Origin: Arcobacter sp. EP1
GTDB lineage: Bacteria; Campylobacterota; Campylobacteria; Campylobacterales; Arcobacteraceae
Reading direction: 5' to 3'
NCBI GenBank assembly: GCA_001655195.1
Contig: LPNY01000132.1
Coordinates: forward strand, 227,109 to 291,108
DNA: 64,000 bases
The notes under the pieces are model-generated. The model was given only the letters and a program-made list of their open reading frames with translations. It ran no database searches and was not told the DNA's origin. How positions within the stretch are numbered: position 1 is the first letter of the stretch; each line of letters opens with the position of its first letter. Both the position numbers and the translations under genes were made by a program. Of the stretch, positions 1 through 8,749 are shown in pieces.

Positions 1-528
1 CATAATATACTCGTATTTTCAATATTTAATCCCTTATATTAGGTATTTAGCATAGTTTTTTATTTCAAAACATCCAAAATCATATCTTTTATCTTAATCT
101 ACTAAGGTAATATCTGTATCATATTATTATATTAAAAAGTTTTATTTTTCACTTTAATTTTTTTAAATTATAAAGAAAAAAATTTAAAATATTTAAATTC
201 AAAAAATTCAGATATACTAAAGCACTGTCAATAATATTTGAACAATATTATACTTTTGTTTTTCTAATCCGATAAGAACACACAACTAAACTCTCAAACC
301 TATAATGACAAGAATTAAAACTCATTAGTTTTTATCATATTTAAAATAAGTAGTATTTTATAAAGGAATATAAATAATGGTTATCGAAATAATTACAACA
401 CAGAATACAAAAAGCATTTAAAATTGAAAAAAAATTAACTTATAATAATGTTATTGAATTAATGCTCCATAACCCACTAAAAAGAATCCCTTTAATATAA
501 AAATCTTCAATAATATAAGTGTAATATA
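1..528. other. gene-free AT-rich stretch
   Basis: No convincing gene was found. A perfect 8-bp dyad with a 5-nt spacer lies at 231-251 (ATAATATT / AATATTAT), but it is pure A/T apart from its spacer and could be chance. A 14-codon frame at 377-421 follows an AAAGGA sequence nine bases upstream of its ATG; its peptide has no recognisable feature. The stretch lies downstream of the diguanylate cyclase gene, which ends at 529, so it is probably non-coding spacer. Confidence 0.4.
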
Positions 529-1410
529 TTAAGTGATTTCTGCAATACTATTTCGTTGTTTTTTTGCTAAATATAAAGCCTCATCTACGCGTTTAAAACA
601 TGAGTCTACATCATCTTCAATATTTACTTCTATCACTCCTGCACTAATAGTAACACTAGGCAACTCTAAGTCTTTATATTTTTCAATATCATAACGAATT
701 TCTTCTGCTTTAATAGAAGCTCCCTTTATGTCAGTTCTTGGTAATAGAATAATGAATTCTTCACCACCCCAACGTGCAAAAATATCATTAAGACGTAGTT
801 TTTTCCTTATAAGTTCAACTACAGAAATAAGAACAAGATCACCAGTAAAATGTCCATAGTTATCATTCACTAATTTAAAATGATCTAAATCTATTAAAAT
901 AATAGAGAGTGCATCGCCATATCTTTTTTTATTTTCTAATTCTTTCAAAAATAATTCATCAAATTTCTGTCTATTAAATATTTTTGTTAGATGGTCATAA
1001 CTTGCAAAGTATTCATATTCATTCTTCTCTAGAATAAATTTCGTAATGTCGTTAAAAACAATAATATATTCTGACTCATTTCTTATTTTTTTTAAAGTGA
1101 TTTCAAAATCTCTTAAATCTTTATCAATGTTCATCATTGTAACAACACGACTTACATTAGAATGTGAAAACAAATAATCAGCCCAAGACTCATTATCTTT
1201 AAGTTCCGAAGAAGAGAAAAAACCATTATTTTTTATAAAAAGTGTATCCATTGAACTATAGGTCTTATTGAATTTTTCTACAGACGAAAGAGAAAAGAAA
1301 TTTAAAAATGCACTATTTGCACTTTGTATTTTATTATCTCTAATTACAATGACAGGATTAGGTATTGTATTAATTACAGAAAATACAGTCTGTTCAATAT
1401 AGTGCTTCAT
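529..1410 (-). CDS. PAS-GGDEF diguanylate cyclase
   Basis: This 293-residue protein probably makes cyclic di-GMP from two GTP. Residues about 9-125 look like a degenerate PAS sensor domain, and residues about 135-290 form a GGDEF domain. The active-site loop reads GGEEF at 215-219, and the metal-binding DLDHF lies at 174-178. An RxxD inhibitory site (RLND, 206-209) sits five residues before GGEEF, so feedback inhibition by the product is expected. No membrane segment or signal peptide is seen, so it should be cytoplasmic. It stands alone, and the signal sensed by the PAS domain cannot be read from the sequence. Confidence 0.9.
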   Translation of the reverse strand: MKHYIEQTVFSVINTIPNPVIVIRDNKIQSANSAFLNFFSLSSVEKFNKTYSSMDTLFIKNNGFFSSSELKDNESWADYLFSHSNVSRVVTMMNIDKDLRDFEITLKKIRNESEYIIVFNDITKFILEKNEYEYFASYDHLTKIFNRQKFDELFLKELENKKRYGDALSIILIDLDHFKLVNDNYGHFTGDLVLISVVELIRKKLRLNDIFARWGGEEFIILLPRTDIKGASIKAEEIRYDIEKYKDLELPSVTISAGVIEVNIEDDVDSCFKRVDEALYLAKKQRNSIAEIT

Positions 1411-1634
1411 AATTTAAGTATATCATATATTATTGAATTTAATCAATTTTGAGTACACCTTTATAGTAATTAAAACATCTTTATGTTCAAATATTTTAGA
1501 TACCAAAAAATTATATATGCTTCTTTCTTTAATGCCTAATTGATATAAAGTATTAAATCTATCCATCATCCCTAAGTTTAAAACATAAATATGTTAAAAT
1601 CAACTTTTAAAACTATATATTTCAAGGTGTTTTT

Positions 1635-2024
1635 GTGTCAATTTTTGCGTTACAATCAATAGCAGGTGGATTTCTAGATGAAGATATGGAACATTTTAAT
1701 AAAAATTTCGATGATTGGTGTATTCAATTTGAGGATTATGAAGAAGCTATGGATATCATGCAAACTCTTGAGAATCAAGAAACAATTGATATTGTTGAAA
1801 TAACACCATTAAGTTATCCAAAATATTTTTTCAATGCTTTACAAGGTACCATTTATACAACACGACAGATTGAAGATGACATTATTTGTGTTGTAGAACC
1901 TGTTATGGGTGCTAGTTTTAGAATTGCTATATGTGATCTTAAAACAAAAAATGTAAGACTAACAAAGACTCGTTACAAAAGTATTCCAAGTATTGAAGGT
2001 GCTTTTGCTAATTTTGGAGAGTAA
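1635..2024 (+). CDS. hypothetical protein, 129 aa
   Basis: I do not recognise this protein. The frame opens with GTG at 1635, with AAGGTG about six bases upstream as ribosome-binding site. The product is acidic and soluble, with no signal peptide, membrane segment or cysteine motif; it holds four scattered cysteines. It is monocistronic, with about 220 bases of spacer on its left. Regular codon structure and the ribosome-binding site support a real gene. Confidence 0.6.
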   Translation: MSIFALQSIAGGFLDEDMEHFNKNFDDWCIQFEDYEEAMDIMQTLENQETIDIVEITPLSYPKYFFNALQGTIYTTRQIEDDIICVVEPVMGASFRIAICDLKTKNVRLTKTRYKSIPSIEGAFANFGE

Positions 2025-2146
2025 TTATTCTACTTAGGATAAAACTTCAGCTGAATATGACTCTATATCTACTTATTATTCATGATGCAATAGCCTTATT
2101 TGAGACAACAACTCCCCATATTTAAACGTTAAATTTCTCTTTTATT

Positions 2147-3289
2147 TCATATAATATACCTATGAGGATACTCTGAACTACGGTTTTGAAATGATAAAAT
2201 AGCATCATTTTGAATTATACCCTCTTCAATATTGATTGCTTTTCTAATTGTTTCATCTTTTTGCCAACTTTCACGACCAGCCAATACCGTTGATAAGTAA
2301 ACAATTAAAGCACCTGATATTGATCTTGTTGCACTCTCCCAAAGATAACTAGGAGTATGATCAACGGCATAATAATCAATGGTTTTATATTTAAACATTG
2401 GTTTTTTAAAGGTTGTTGGTTTGGCAAAGAAAAATCCCATGCCTTCATCACAACTTACATCGATGATTAGGCTATTAGGTTTAAGACTTGCGCTTTCGTT
2501 TTGGGTAATAAAATTTGTGGGATTTTGCGTATCTTGGAGTACTCCATTTACAATAATATCAGACTGTTTAATCAAGTGTGTCAGTAGTTTGATTGAACCA
2601 TCATGTTCGACTATTGTCATAGGTTCTTTATCACTATTACCTTTTTTTAAATTTACATAATGACAATCAAGTATCTCCTCACGCACTTCATGATCTGGAC
2701 GCTGTACACAAATTGTAATATCTCTAAATCCATGTGCTTGAAGAGCATATACTGCTCCACGGCTCACTGCCCCAAAGCCAAAAATAAGTGTTTTACGTTG
2801 ATTTCCATAGTGCCCATCAATACCTTTGAGTTGTAGTGCATGTTTAACCGCACAATAACCAGCCATTTCATTATTTTTATAAAAGGTGTGTCGACCTTTT
2901 CCATGGGAAGACCATGTAAACATATCCTCGAAAGCAATTAATGTTTGTTTACGTTTTATGGCTATTTGAGTAATATCTTGCTGTTGTACGCAGTGGACAT
3001 AACCCCATAGTGTTCCTCCAATACGAAGTTCTTCTAAGTCACTTAATACTGGCTTGTTTATAATAACCGTACCAATTTTATTTAATAAATCATAACGGCT
3101 GGCAATTCCGCCAGTTTTAAAGGCAATTTGTTCATCTGTGATACCAAAAGGTATTCCATATCCTTCTTCAAATATCAACTGCTTACGAAGTTCTTCTGGA
3201 ATACGTGATAGATGTGCTGGATGGATAGGATATCGTTGTTCATTCTCTTTTCTTGATGTACCAATGACACCAACTTTTAATTTTTTCAT
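2147..3289 (-). CDS. N5-(carboxyethyl)ornithine synthase-like dehydrogenase
   Basis: A 380-residue member of the alanine dehydrogenase / pyridine nucleotide transhydrogenase fold. Its N-terminus (VGVIGTSRKENEQRYPIHP) matches the N5-(carboxyethyl)ornithine synthase branch, which reductively condenses pyruvate with the side-chain amine of ornithine or lysine using NADPH. A dinucleotide-binding loop (IFGFGAVSRGA) lies near residues 169-179. The ATG at 3289 has AAAGGT eight bases upstream. The gene is monocistronic. The family is best known from lactococci, so its presence here is unusual. The exact amino acid substrate is inferred only from family resemblance; an opine-type dehydrogenase with another substrate remains possible. 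Confidence 0.75.
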   Translation of the reverse strand: MKKLKVGVIGTSRKENEQRYPIHPAHLSRIPEELRKQLIFEEGYGIPFGITDEQIAFKTGGIASRYDLLNKIGTVIINKPVLSDLEELRIGGTLWGYVHCVQQQDITQIAIKRKQTLIAFEDMFTWSSHGKGRHTFYKNNEMAGYCAVKHALQLKGIDGHYGNQRKTLIFGFGAVSRGAVYALQAHGFRDITICVQRPDHEVREEILDCHYVNLKKGNSDKEPMTIVEHDGSIKLLTHLIKQSDIIVNGVLQDTQNPTNFITQNESASLKPNSLIIDVSCDEGMGFFFAKPTTFKKPMFKYKTIDYYAVDHTPSYLWESATRSISGALIVYLSTVLAGRESWQKDETIRKAINIEEGIIQNDAILSFQNRSSEYPHRYII

Positions 3290-3448
3290 TATGATTACCT
3301 TTTTAGTGAAAACTTAAATATATATGATTTTTTGAACGAACTAATGATTTCGTCGATAATTCTGTTTATTCTATCTTGAATTAATAAGGTGAATTTTAGA
3401 AATAAGAAGGTGGTGAATCAACTTTAATGAACACCTTGAGGGACAGTA

Positions 3449-3462
3449 TACGTGTATACGTA
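3449..3462. promoter_or_regulatory. short dyad upstream of the CEO synthase-like gene
   Basis: TACGT-gtat-ACGTA is a 5-bp inverted repeat about 160 bases before the start codon at 3289, and TATACGT occurs twice in direct orientation at an 8-bp step. It is one of few GC-containing symmetric sites in this AT-rich spacer, so an operator is possible. The evidence is weak. Confidence 0.2.
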
Positions 3463-3578
3463 AAACGTTTATCTTACTACTATATCCAATAGTAACTTCA
3501 ATATACTGTTAATTTAGTTTTTAAGCTTTTTTGTTATAAAAGGTCAATAGGATTTAAGAAAAAAAATCATCTTATAGT

Positions 3579-3821
3579 TTAGTTACAACACCCATTACCA
3601 CAACAATTTACAACTCTCCAAGAACGATCTAGTGCAATAACATAATCATCCCCACTCTCTTGTAATATAAAACTGTGTTTGTCACAAAAAGTATTGTTCA
3701 TTTGATTCAATATTTTCATTGCACGCATCACAGCACTCGTTTGTGAAGTAAAGGTCATATTGTTTTCAAGACCACTTTTTTTAAAACAGTCACACTCATT
3801 TTGAATTTTTACGGTATACAA
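3579..3821 (-). CDS. small Cys-rich hypothetical protein, 80 aa
   Basis: I do not recognise the family. The frame starts with TTG at 3821, supported by a strong AGGGAG site about ten bases upstream. The 80-residue product has cysteines near the N-terminus (ECDCFKKS), one in the middle (FCDKH) and a C-terminal cluster, CCGNGCCN, which could bind metal or an Fe-S cluster. No signal peptide or membrane segment is present. It is a single-gene unit between two spacers of about 170 and 290 bases. Confidence 0.6.
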   Translation of the reverse strand: MYTVKIQNECDCFKKSGLENNMTFTSQTSAVMRAMKILNQMNNTFCDKHSFILQESGDDYVIALDRSWRVVNCCGNGCCN

Positions 3822-3991
3822 TAATGTTTCTCCCTAGAATCTATTTTTATGATAATAGCAAGTTTGATTAGTCTTTTTCTTTATTCATAATAGTTAAATT
3901 TTTTAATTCATTTAATATTCAACATCTTGTTAATTTAAACATCATCAATAAAATAGTATCCTTATTTTTAAACTATACGATAAGGATATCT

Positions 3992-4561
3992 ATGAAAAAA
4001 ATACTACCAATATTAATGCTAATTAACACCTACTTATTAAGTGCTGGGCTAGAAGGGTTCTTAGGAACAGAGGATAAAAACAGTTTAAAAAAAGAAGTAG
4101 CAGTAGTAGAATACCAAATTGTAAGATATAAAGATATTATGAATAATATGGAATCAGGAGCCAGTGGCCAAATAAACATAGGGAGAGGATTATCTAAGCT
4201 TCAAGACAGTGAAAACTTTAAAGATATTATAAGTGGAGATAAAAAGTCATTTTCAAATAACATTGAGAAAATAATCATCAAACATTTAATTGTATCTAAT
4301 TCATTAATTGAGAGAGGTATCTATGAGAAGATTATTCTATCATTTGATATTGATAAAAGAAGTGATATTTCAAATATAAAAATTGTCAAGGGTTCTACAT
4401 ATAACGAAATAAATGAAAACTTTAAAGAGGCTATTTTAAAAGCAGCACATAAAATTAAAATCAAAGAAGATAAAAAGAATATAGTTGTAAAGTTTGACTT
4501 AAAACTTAAAAAACGTAAAAATATAAATATACCTATGAACATCAATAGAGATCAATATTAA
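3992..4561 (+). CDS. secreted protein with TonB/TolA C-terminal-like domain
   Basis: The 189-residue product begins with a cleavable-looking signal peptide (residues about 1-18), so it should be periplasmic. Residues about 108-175 resemble the TonB/TolA C-terminal fold, in which a beta strand (ILSFDIDKRSDISNIKIVKG) is followed by an amphipathic helix carrying FKEAILKAA. Unlike a true TonB it has no membrane anchor or Pro-rich linker, and no ExbB/ExbD lies beside it. AAGGA stands seven bases before the ATG. The role is unknown; a lone domain of this kind could bind an outer-membrane partner. Confidence 0.6.
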   Translation: MKKILPILMLINTYLLSAGLEGFLGTEDKNSLKKEVAVVEYQIVRYKDIMNNMESGASGQINIGRGLSKLQDSENFKDIISGDKKSFSNNIEKIIIKHLIVSNSLIERGIYEKIILSFDIDKRSDISNIKIVKGSTYNEINENFKEAILKAAHKIKIKEDKKNIVVKFDLKLKKRKNINIPMNINRDQY

Positions 4562-4849
4562 AAACAAACATACTTACTCAAAAAATGAACTATAATTCAT
4601 TAAATAATAAAAAAGTTATAGAGTTATAACATTTATTTTTATTAATAAAATAAAAATAAAATAACTAAAATAACTTTTTATTATAAAAGTTTTATACTAT
4701 TAAAGTGCTAATATTTCCTATTATTTTTAATATTATAGTTATTTTAAAATCACTAAGAATATAAAATAACTATAAAGTAAAATATTATTTATCCTTATAA
4801 TGAATAAATAATAATCAAAAAATAAAAATTAATAATTTAAAGGAATACG

Positions 4850-5179
4850 GTGAGTATTAACGAAAATATTAAAGTAAGTGAACTAGAACTCATTTCTGAT
4901 GCTTATTCGAGTAGAGATCCAAAACAGTTAGAACTACTATCTAAATCTGTTTATATGAATGTACGAAAAGCAGTTGCTAGAAATCTACATACGAGCTCAA
5001 CTGTTATTAATCAAATGGCGCAAAGGGAAATCACGGCATCAGTAGTTTATTGGTTACTTAAAAACCCAGCATGTCAGTCGAATAGAAAACTATCCCAAGA
5101 AGATTTAAATACAAAATGCGTTACCTGTGATTTACCAGAGATAAAACTACATAAGAGTTGTGCAAGCTGTACCTTATAG
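4850..5179 (+). CDS. mini leucine-rich-variant protein with two CxxC pairs
   Basis: The 109-residue frame opens with GTG at 4850 behind AAGGA. Residues about 14-66 contain helical repeats of the leucine-rich-variant (LRV) type: the stretch VRKAVARNLHTSSTVINQMA fits the LRV pattern V-R-x-x-V-A-x-N-x-x-T. The C-terminus carries CVTC and CASC separated by ten residues. In described LRV proteins an Fe-S cluster sits next to LRV repeats, so a 4Fe-4S or zinc site is a reasonable guess. The 288-base spacer before the gene is low-complexity A/T with no recognisable element. Function is unknown. Confidence 0.65.
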   Translation: MSINENIKVSELELISDAYSSRDPKQLELLSKSVYMNVRKAVARNLHTSSTVINQMAQREITASVVYWLLKNPACQSNRKLSQEDLNTKCVTCDLPEIKLHKSCASCTL

Positions 5180-5187
5180 TTTTAAAC

Positions 5188-5219
5188 CACAATAAGCTTG
5201 ATACCCTATTGTGATTTTT
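5188..5219. terminator. bidirectional terminator-like hairpin
   Basis: CACAATA (5188-5194) pairs with TATTGTG (5207-5213) around a 12-nt loop and is followed on the plus strand by ATTTTTC. It lies between convergent genes ending at 5179 and 5206. Confidence 0.5.
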
Positions 5220-6309
5220 CTCTATTCTGCAGTTCTATTTGCTCTAATTTATACTTCAAATAGGGTGTTGTCATATCATGAAATGGAGCTACTTGAGTAA
5301 AGTCTTCTTCTTGTGTCATCTTTTGAATTAAAGATTTAACAGCAAGAATACGCTCTTGGTCAAGCTCTTCATGAACCCCCACGTATTTATTAAGTAAGGT
5401 ATCAAAGGCAAAATTATAGTGATAGGCTAACTCCCCCTTATCATTGAGTAATTTTTTCAAGAAAACCCATCGATCAAAGATAATACTCCATGCTTTTTTC
5501 TGCTCTGTTGTAAAACAGAGTTTGTTCACTAATGACTTCCAACTAAAAAGAGCAAAATAGGCTTGATGACTCACCCAAAGCTCACGTATCCACCAATCTT
5601 GATATTTGGGAAATCCAACAAACTCTATTTTGCTAGTCTGTTCTAGTTCAAACATCTCTTCTTCTGAACTATTTTCCATTAAATCATCTTGGTTTTTTTC
5701 TACTTTTTCATTATGTTCGTTGGTATTCTCTTTTATATTATTAGCTAAAATATAAAAATGTAAAATAACTATAGGAATTAGAAAATCAATAGTCGCAAAC
5801 TCTTGCATGCTTCGATTGTCATTATCTTTTGTCATTTGTGAAAAATCTTTTCGTATCTCCTCAAGTTTACTAACAACTTCATTGAGTTCAGGTAATGACA
5901 ATGATATAGATTTTGTCGCCATTTCAAAGAGTTCTTCATCTTCAAACTGTACATCAACAGGAAGTTCACCAATAATACGCAGTACTTCTAATTTTATATC
6001 GTTCTCTTTTTCAACATTGAGTTTTATACGAGATTCTTGTGCATCAAAGTATTTTTTACGCATAGCTGCTGTATGAAGACGCTCTTTTTCTTCTAACTCT
6101 TCAGGAGTAAACTGTGAGAGTCTTTCTAACATACCCTTATATTTTTCAAGTAGTTCGGTAGCTTCTTCAAGATTGGATTCAGTTGAGGCTAGTGCCATTG
6201 CAGAGAGGGGTCTCTCACCACTAAGGTGTGAGTCTAACTGCCGCTGTTGCAAGGCAACTTTTTCTTCATTCTCTTTGATTAACTCTTCTAATGCAATAAT
6301 ACTTTCCAT
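5206..6309 (-). CDS. coiled-coil hypothetical protein, 367 aa
   Basis: I do not recognise this protein. Residues about 1-165 are strongly charged and heptad-like (a long predicted coiled coil). A hydrophobic stretch (FLIPIVILHFYILANNI) near 172-190 could be a single membrane segment or a buried helix. An acidic linker and a tryptophan-rich C-terminal half (DWWIRELW, then SWKSL) follow. The ATG at 6309 has AGAGG upstream. The gene follows the aldo/keto reductase by 26 bases on the same strand and is probably cotranscribed with it. Confidence 0.65.
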   Translation of the reverse strand: MESIIALEELIKENEEKVALQQRQLDSHLSGERPLSAMALASTESNLEEATELLEKYKGMLERLSQFTPEELEEKERLHTAAMRKKYFDAQESRIKLNVEKENDIKLEVLRIIGELPVDVQFEDEELFEMATKSISLSLPELNEVVSKLEEIRKDFSQMTKDNDNRSMQEFATIDFLIPIVILHFYILANNIKENTNEHNEKVEKNQDDLMENSSEEEMFELEQTSKIEFVGFPKYQDWWIRELWVSHQAYFALFSWKSLVNKLCFTTEQKKAWSIIFDRWVFLKKLLNDKGELAYHYNFAFDTLLNKYVGVHEELDQERILAVKSLIQKMTQEEDFTQVAPFHDMTTPYLKYKLEQIELQNREKSQ

Positions 6310-6335
6310 GCTAACCTCTTTGCTCTTTATTAATA

Positions 6336-7355
6336 TTATCCCATAGGATACATAGTGTTTTTTTGAATCTCTTCAATTTTTGCTAAAACTTCAGGACTTA
6401 AATCTAAATCCATCGCGGCTAAGGATTCATCTAATTGTTCTAAAACACGTGCGCCAATAATTGTTGAAGCGATAAAATCAAACTGCTTTGAATAAGCAAC
6501 TGCTAAAGTTACAGGTGAAATACTAAGCTCTTGTGCTAATTGCACGTATTGTTCAGTTGTAGTTTTAGTTTTTTCATTTACAAAACGTGTTGCCATAGCT
6601 TGCACACGAGGGTTTTTATTTTTCATATAACTAGTAAATCGTGCCCCTTCTGGGTAAAATTTCCCATTATATTTCCCTGATAACATTCCTCCTCCTATTG
6701 GAGAATATGGTAACAAAGAAATCTGCTCTTTTTGACACACTGTTTTTAGTTCATCTAAAAATCTCGGATTGTTTAATGAAAAATTATTTTGAATAGATTC
6801 AAATCGCGAAATACTTAATCTCTTTGATGTTTCATTGGCTTTTGTTAACCCATAAGCAGTATCATTGGATGTTCCAAGGTATCGAACCTTTCCTTCACGA
6901 ACAAGCTCATCAAAGGCTTTTAAAGACTCTTCAATAGGTACAACCGTATCAGGCCAATGCATTTGGTACAAATCAATATAATCTGTTTGTAATCGCTGTA
7001 AGCTCTGCTCCACCGCTCGTTTTATATGAAAAGAATCAATAGCAGTTAATCCATGTCGAATAGGCGGTACAAACCAACCTGAAGCTGCACCTGCAACTTT
7101 TGTTGCTAGGATGACTGAATCTCGAGGTTTTGTTTTTAACCACTCACCCACAATAACTTCAGTATCTCCTGCTAAATCTGCTCGTGGTGGTACTGGATAT
7201 AATTCTGCTGTATCATAAAAATTAATGCCACTATCGTATGCTTTATCTAAAATTTTAAAGGCTTCTTCTTTTGAAGTAAAAGTTCCAAAGGTCATAGTAC
7301 CCATACAAATAGGACTGACTCGTAAACCTGTTTTTCCAATATATCTATGTTTCAT
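6336..7355 (-). CDS. aldo/keto reductase
   Basis: A 339-residue NADPH-dependent aldo/keto reductase of the Tas/YajO-like group. The catalytic tetrad is visible: Asp and Tyr in FYDTAELYP, Lys in LATKVAG and His in YQMHWP. The cofactor-binding C-terminal motif (STIIGARVLEQLDESLAA) is also present. The start follows AAAGGT. It lies 56 bases after the TehA-like gene and 26 before the coiled-coil gene, all on one strand. The carbonyl substrate cannot be predicted. Confidence 0.92.
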   Translation of the reverse strand: MKHRYIGKTGLRVSPICMGTMTFGTFTSKEEAFKILDKAYDSGINFYDTAELYPVPPRADLAGDTEVIVGEWLKTKPRDSVILATKVAGAASGWFVPPIRHGLTAIDSFHIKRAVEQSLQRLQTDYIDLYQMHWPDTVVPIEESLKAFDELVREGKVRYLGTSNDTAYGLTKANETSKRLSISRFESIQNNFSLNNPRFLDELKTVCQKEQISLLPYSPIGGGMLSGKYNGKFYPEGARFTSYMKNKNPRVQAMATRFVNEKTKTTTEQYVQLAQELSISPVTLAVAYSKQFDFIASTIIGARVLEQLDESLAAMDLDLSPEVLAKIEEIQKNTMYPMG

Positions 7356-7411
7356 TTTATACCTTTATTACATTCAATAAAGAGGTATTATATCCTTTAA
7401 AAACTAAAGAG

Positions 7412-8383
7412 TTACTCCATAATACAAATCTCTTTTCTTGTCATGTGTACGATTGTTGTATATGCCACAATAGCGATAACAATAGTTACGAAGAGAATTA
7501 ATCCATAAGAAAGATACAAATAAAGAGAATCATGAAGTTGTTCATACATTAACAGTGTTGCTAATGTAATCGTAGCTAGGGGAAAAGTAAATGCCCACCA
7601 TGAAATAAAGAACTGAATTTTTAAAAATTTTTTATACATAAATAGAACCAAAAGGGTAAAAAACAGCCCTAAATTAAACAAAATCATAGCAAACATATCG
7701 ATAGTTTGTGTCATTTTAAAATAGGCTAACAACCCAATAGATGGTGGTGCTATTAATATAAACAATGTTGGCATAAATTTTGGAGCAAACTGTTTATGAA
7801 AAATGATTCGATTTAAAATAATTGAGAGCATAATAATCCAAAAGAAAATACCAATAGAGAAATAAAACATCAAAATCTTATTACTAAAAAACCCTACTCC
7901 ACCAACTGGTACTATTAAGTTTCCTACAATAGGAATAAACCAAGCAGGATTTGAGTGTTGTATTTCAACTGATTTATTAATCCAAAAACTCAACGTGTTA
8001 AAAGTAAAAAAAAGATGCAACAATGCCCCAATAACAAAGCATAAATAAGCAATATCATAGTTCATTGGTTTTGTTAGAATTGAAATTAAAACAAAAGAGA
8101 TTGATATAGCTGCAAAAAAGTTAATACGAATAGGATGGGAAAGCTCTTGTTTGAACTGTTCCTTATATTTAAATATTTTAATTATATACGTTACTAAAAT
8201 ACTAACAAATAGAACAATACTCAAAACGGATAAAACATCAGCTATAACAGCACTAAATCCTAGTATTTCATGGGCCTTTTTATAAACAATTGCCAAACCA
8301 GAAACACCCATTACCATAGCAAACATCATAACTGGGAAAAACCGTAAACGATTGGGAACTAACTTTATTTCTTCATTATTCAT
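7412..8383 (-). CDS. TehA/SLAC1-family membrane transporter
   Basis: The 323-residue product is almost wholly hydrophobic, with about ten predicted membrane helices, and has the family's opening (LRFFPVMMFAMVMGVSGLA) and the PIVGNLIVPVGG loop. The family comprises tellurite-resistance TehA, C4-dicarboxylate exporters and plant anion channels, so anion or dicarboxylate efflux is likely. It heads a three-gene minus-strand unit. Its start codon is only 39 bases from the divergent start at 8423, so promoters on the two sides must overlap coding sequence. Confidence 0.85.
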   Translation of the reverse strand: MNNEEIKLVPNRLRFFPVMMFAMVMGVSGLAIVYKKAHEILGFSAVIADVLSVLSIVLFVSILVTYIIKIFKYKEQFKQELSHPIRINFFAAISISFVLISILTKPMNYDIAYLCFVIGALLHLFFTFNTLSFWINKSVEIQHSNPAWFIPIVGNLIVPVGGVGFFSNKILMFYFSIGIFFWIIMLSIILNRIIFHKQFAPKFMPTLFILIAPPSIGLLAYFKMTQTIDMFAMILFNLGLFFTLLVLFMYKKFLKIQFFISWWAFTFPLATITLATLLMYEQLHDSLYLYLSYGLILFVTIVIAIVAYTTIVHMTRKEICIME

Positions 8384-8422
8384 TTTTTGTTATCCTTACA
8401 AAACTTTAACATAGGGGTTTTA

Positions 8423-8626
8423 ATGGCTAAAAAAAGCGAAATCATTAACTTTTCAAAGCAAAATATTATGTACAGAGAAAATGATATTGAGTATAAAGTA
8501 CTGCACCTCAAAAAACCTCAAATGACCGTTGAACTTGAGTTTACTCAAAACAACCAAAAAGAGAAAAAGACCATACCTTTTGCCCATCTTCCAAAAAAAA
8601 TAAAACAAAAAGTCAAATCAAACTAA
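8423..8626 (+). CDS. small conserved-looking basic protein, 67 aa
   Basis: The start is placed at the ATG at 8423, which has AGGGG about six bases upstream; an in-frame TTG 12 codons earlier lacks a ribosome-binding site and runs into the divergent gene's leader. The product (MAKKSEIINFSKQNIMYREN at its start) is lysine-rich, soluble, and has no cysteine or membrane segment. I do not recognise it. It is divergent from the TehA-like gene and convergent with the cbiMKL operon. Confidence 0.6.
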   Translation: MAKKSEIINFSKQNIMYRENDIEYKVLHLKKPQMTVELEFTQNNQKEKKTIPFAHLPKKIKQKVKSN

Positions 8627-8666
8627 TTTGGCGAATTGTACTCTTAAAAAAATTAATAATTGATTA

Positions 8667-8697
8667 GGAATATTATAAGTTTTACTTATAATATTCC
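8667..8697. terminator. perfect 14-bp hairpin between convergent genes
   Basis: GGAATATTATAAGT (8667-8680) and its exact complement (8684-8697) are separated by three T's. There is no long T run, but the position between genes ending at 8626 (plus) and 8750 (minus) suggests a transcription stop or an mRNA 3'-end stabiliser. Confidence 0.45.
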
Positions 8698-8707
8698 CTG
8701 ATAGTAG

Positions 8708-8725
8708 TTAGAGTCAAGACTCTAA
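8708..8725. repeat. 18-bp palindrome
   Basis: TTAGAGTC-aa-GACTCTAA is a perfect 8-bp dyad with a 2-nt centre, 10 bases from the preceding hairpin. The tiny centre favours a dimeric protein site or part of the cbiL 3'-end structure over a simple hairpin. Confidence 0.35.
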
Positions 8726-8749
8726 TATATTTGTAGAATAAAAAGTTTT

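Noticed and set aside
231-251. 8-bp dyad as regulatory element
   Set aside because: Both arms are pure A/T and no gene starts close by.
4600-4849. AT-rich low-complexity spacer as an origin or repeat array
   Set aside because: Short A/T runs without regular unit, no DnaA-box cluster seen.
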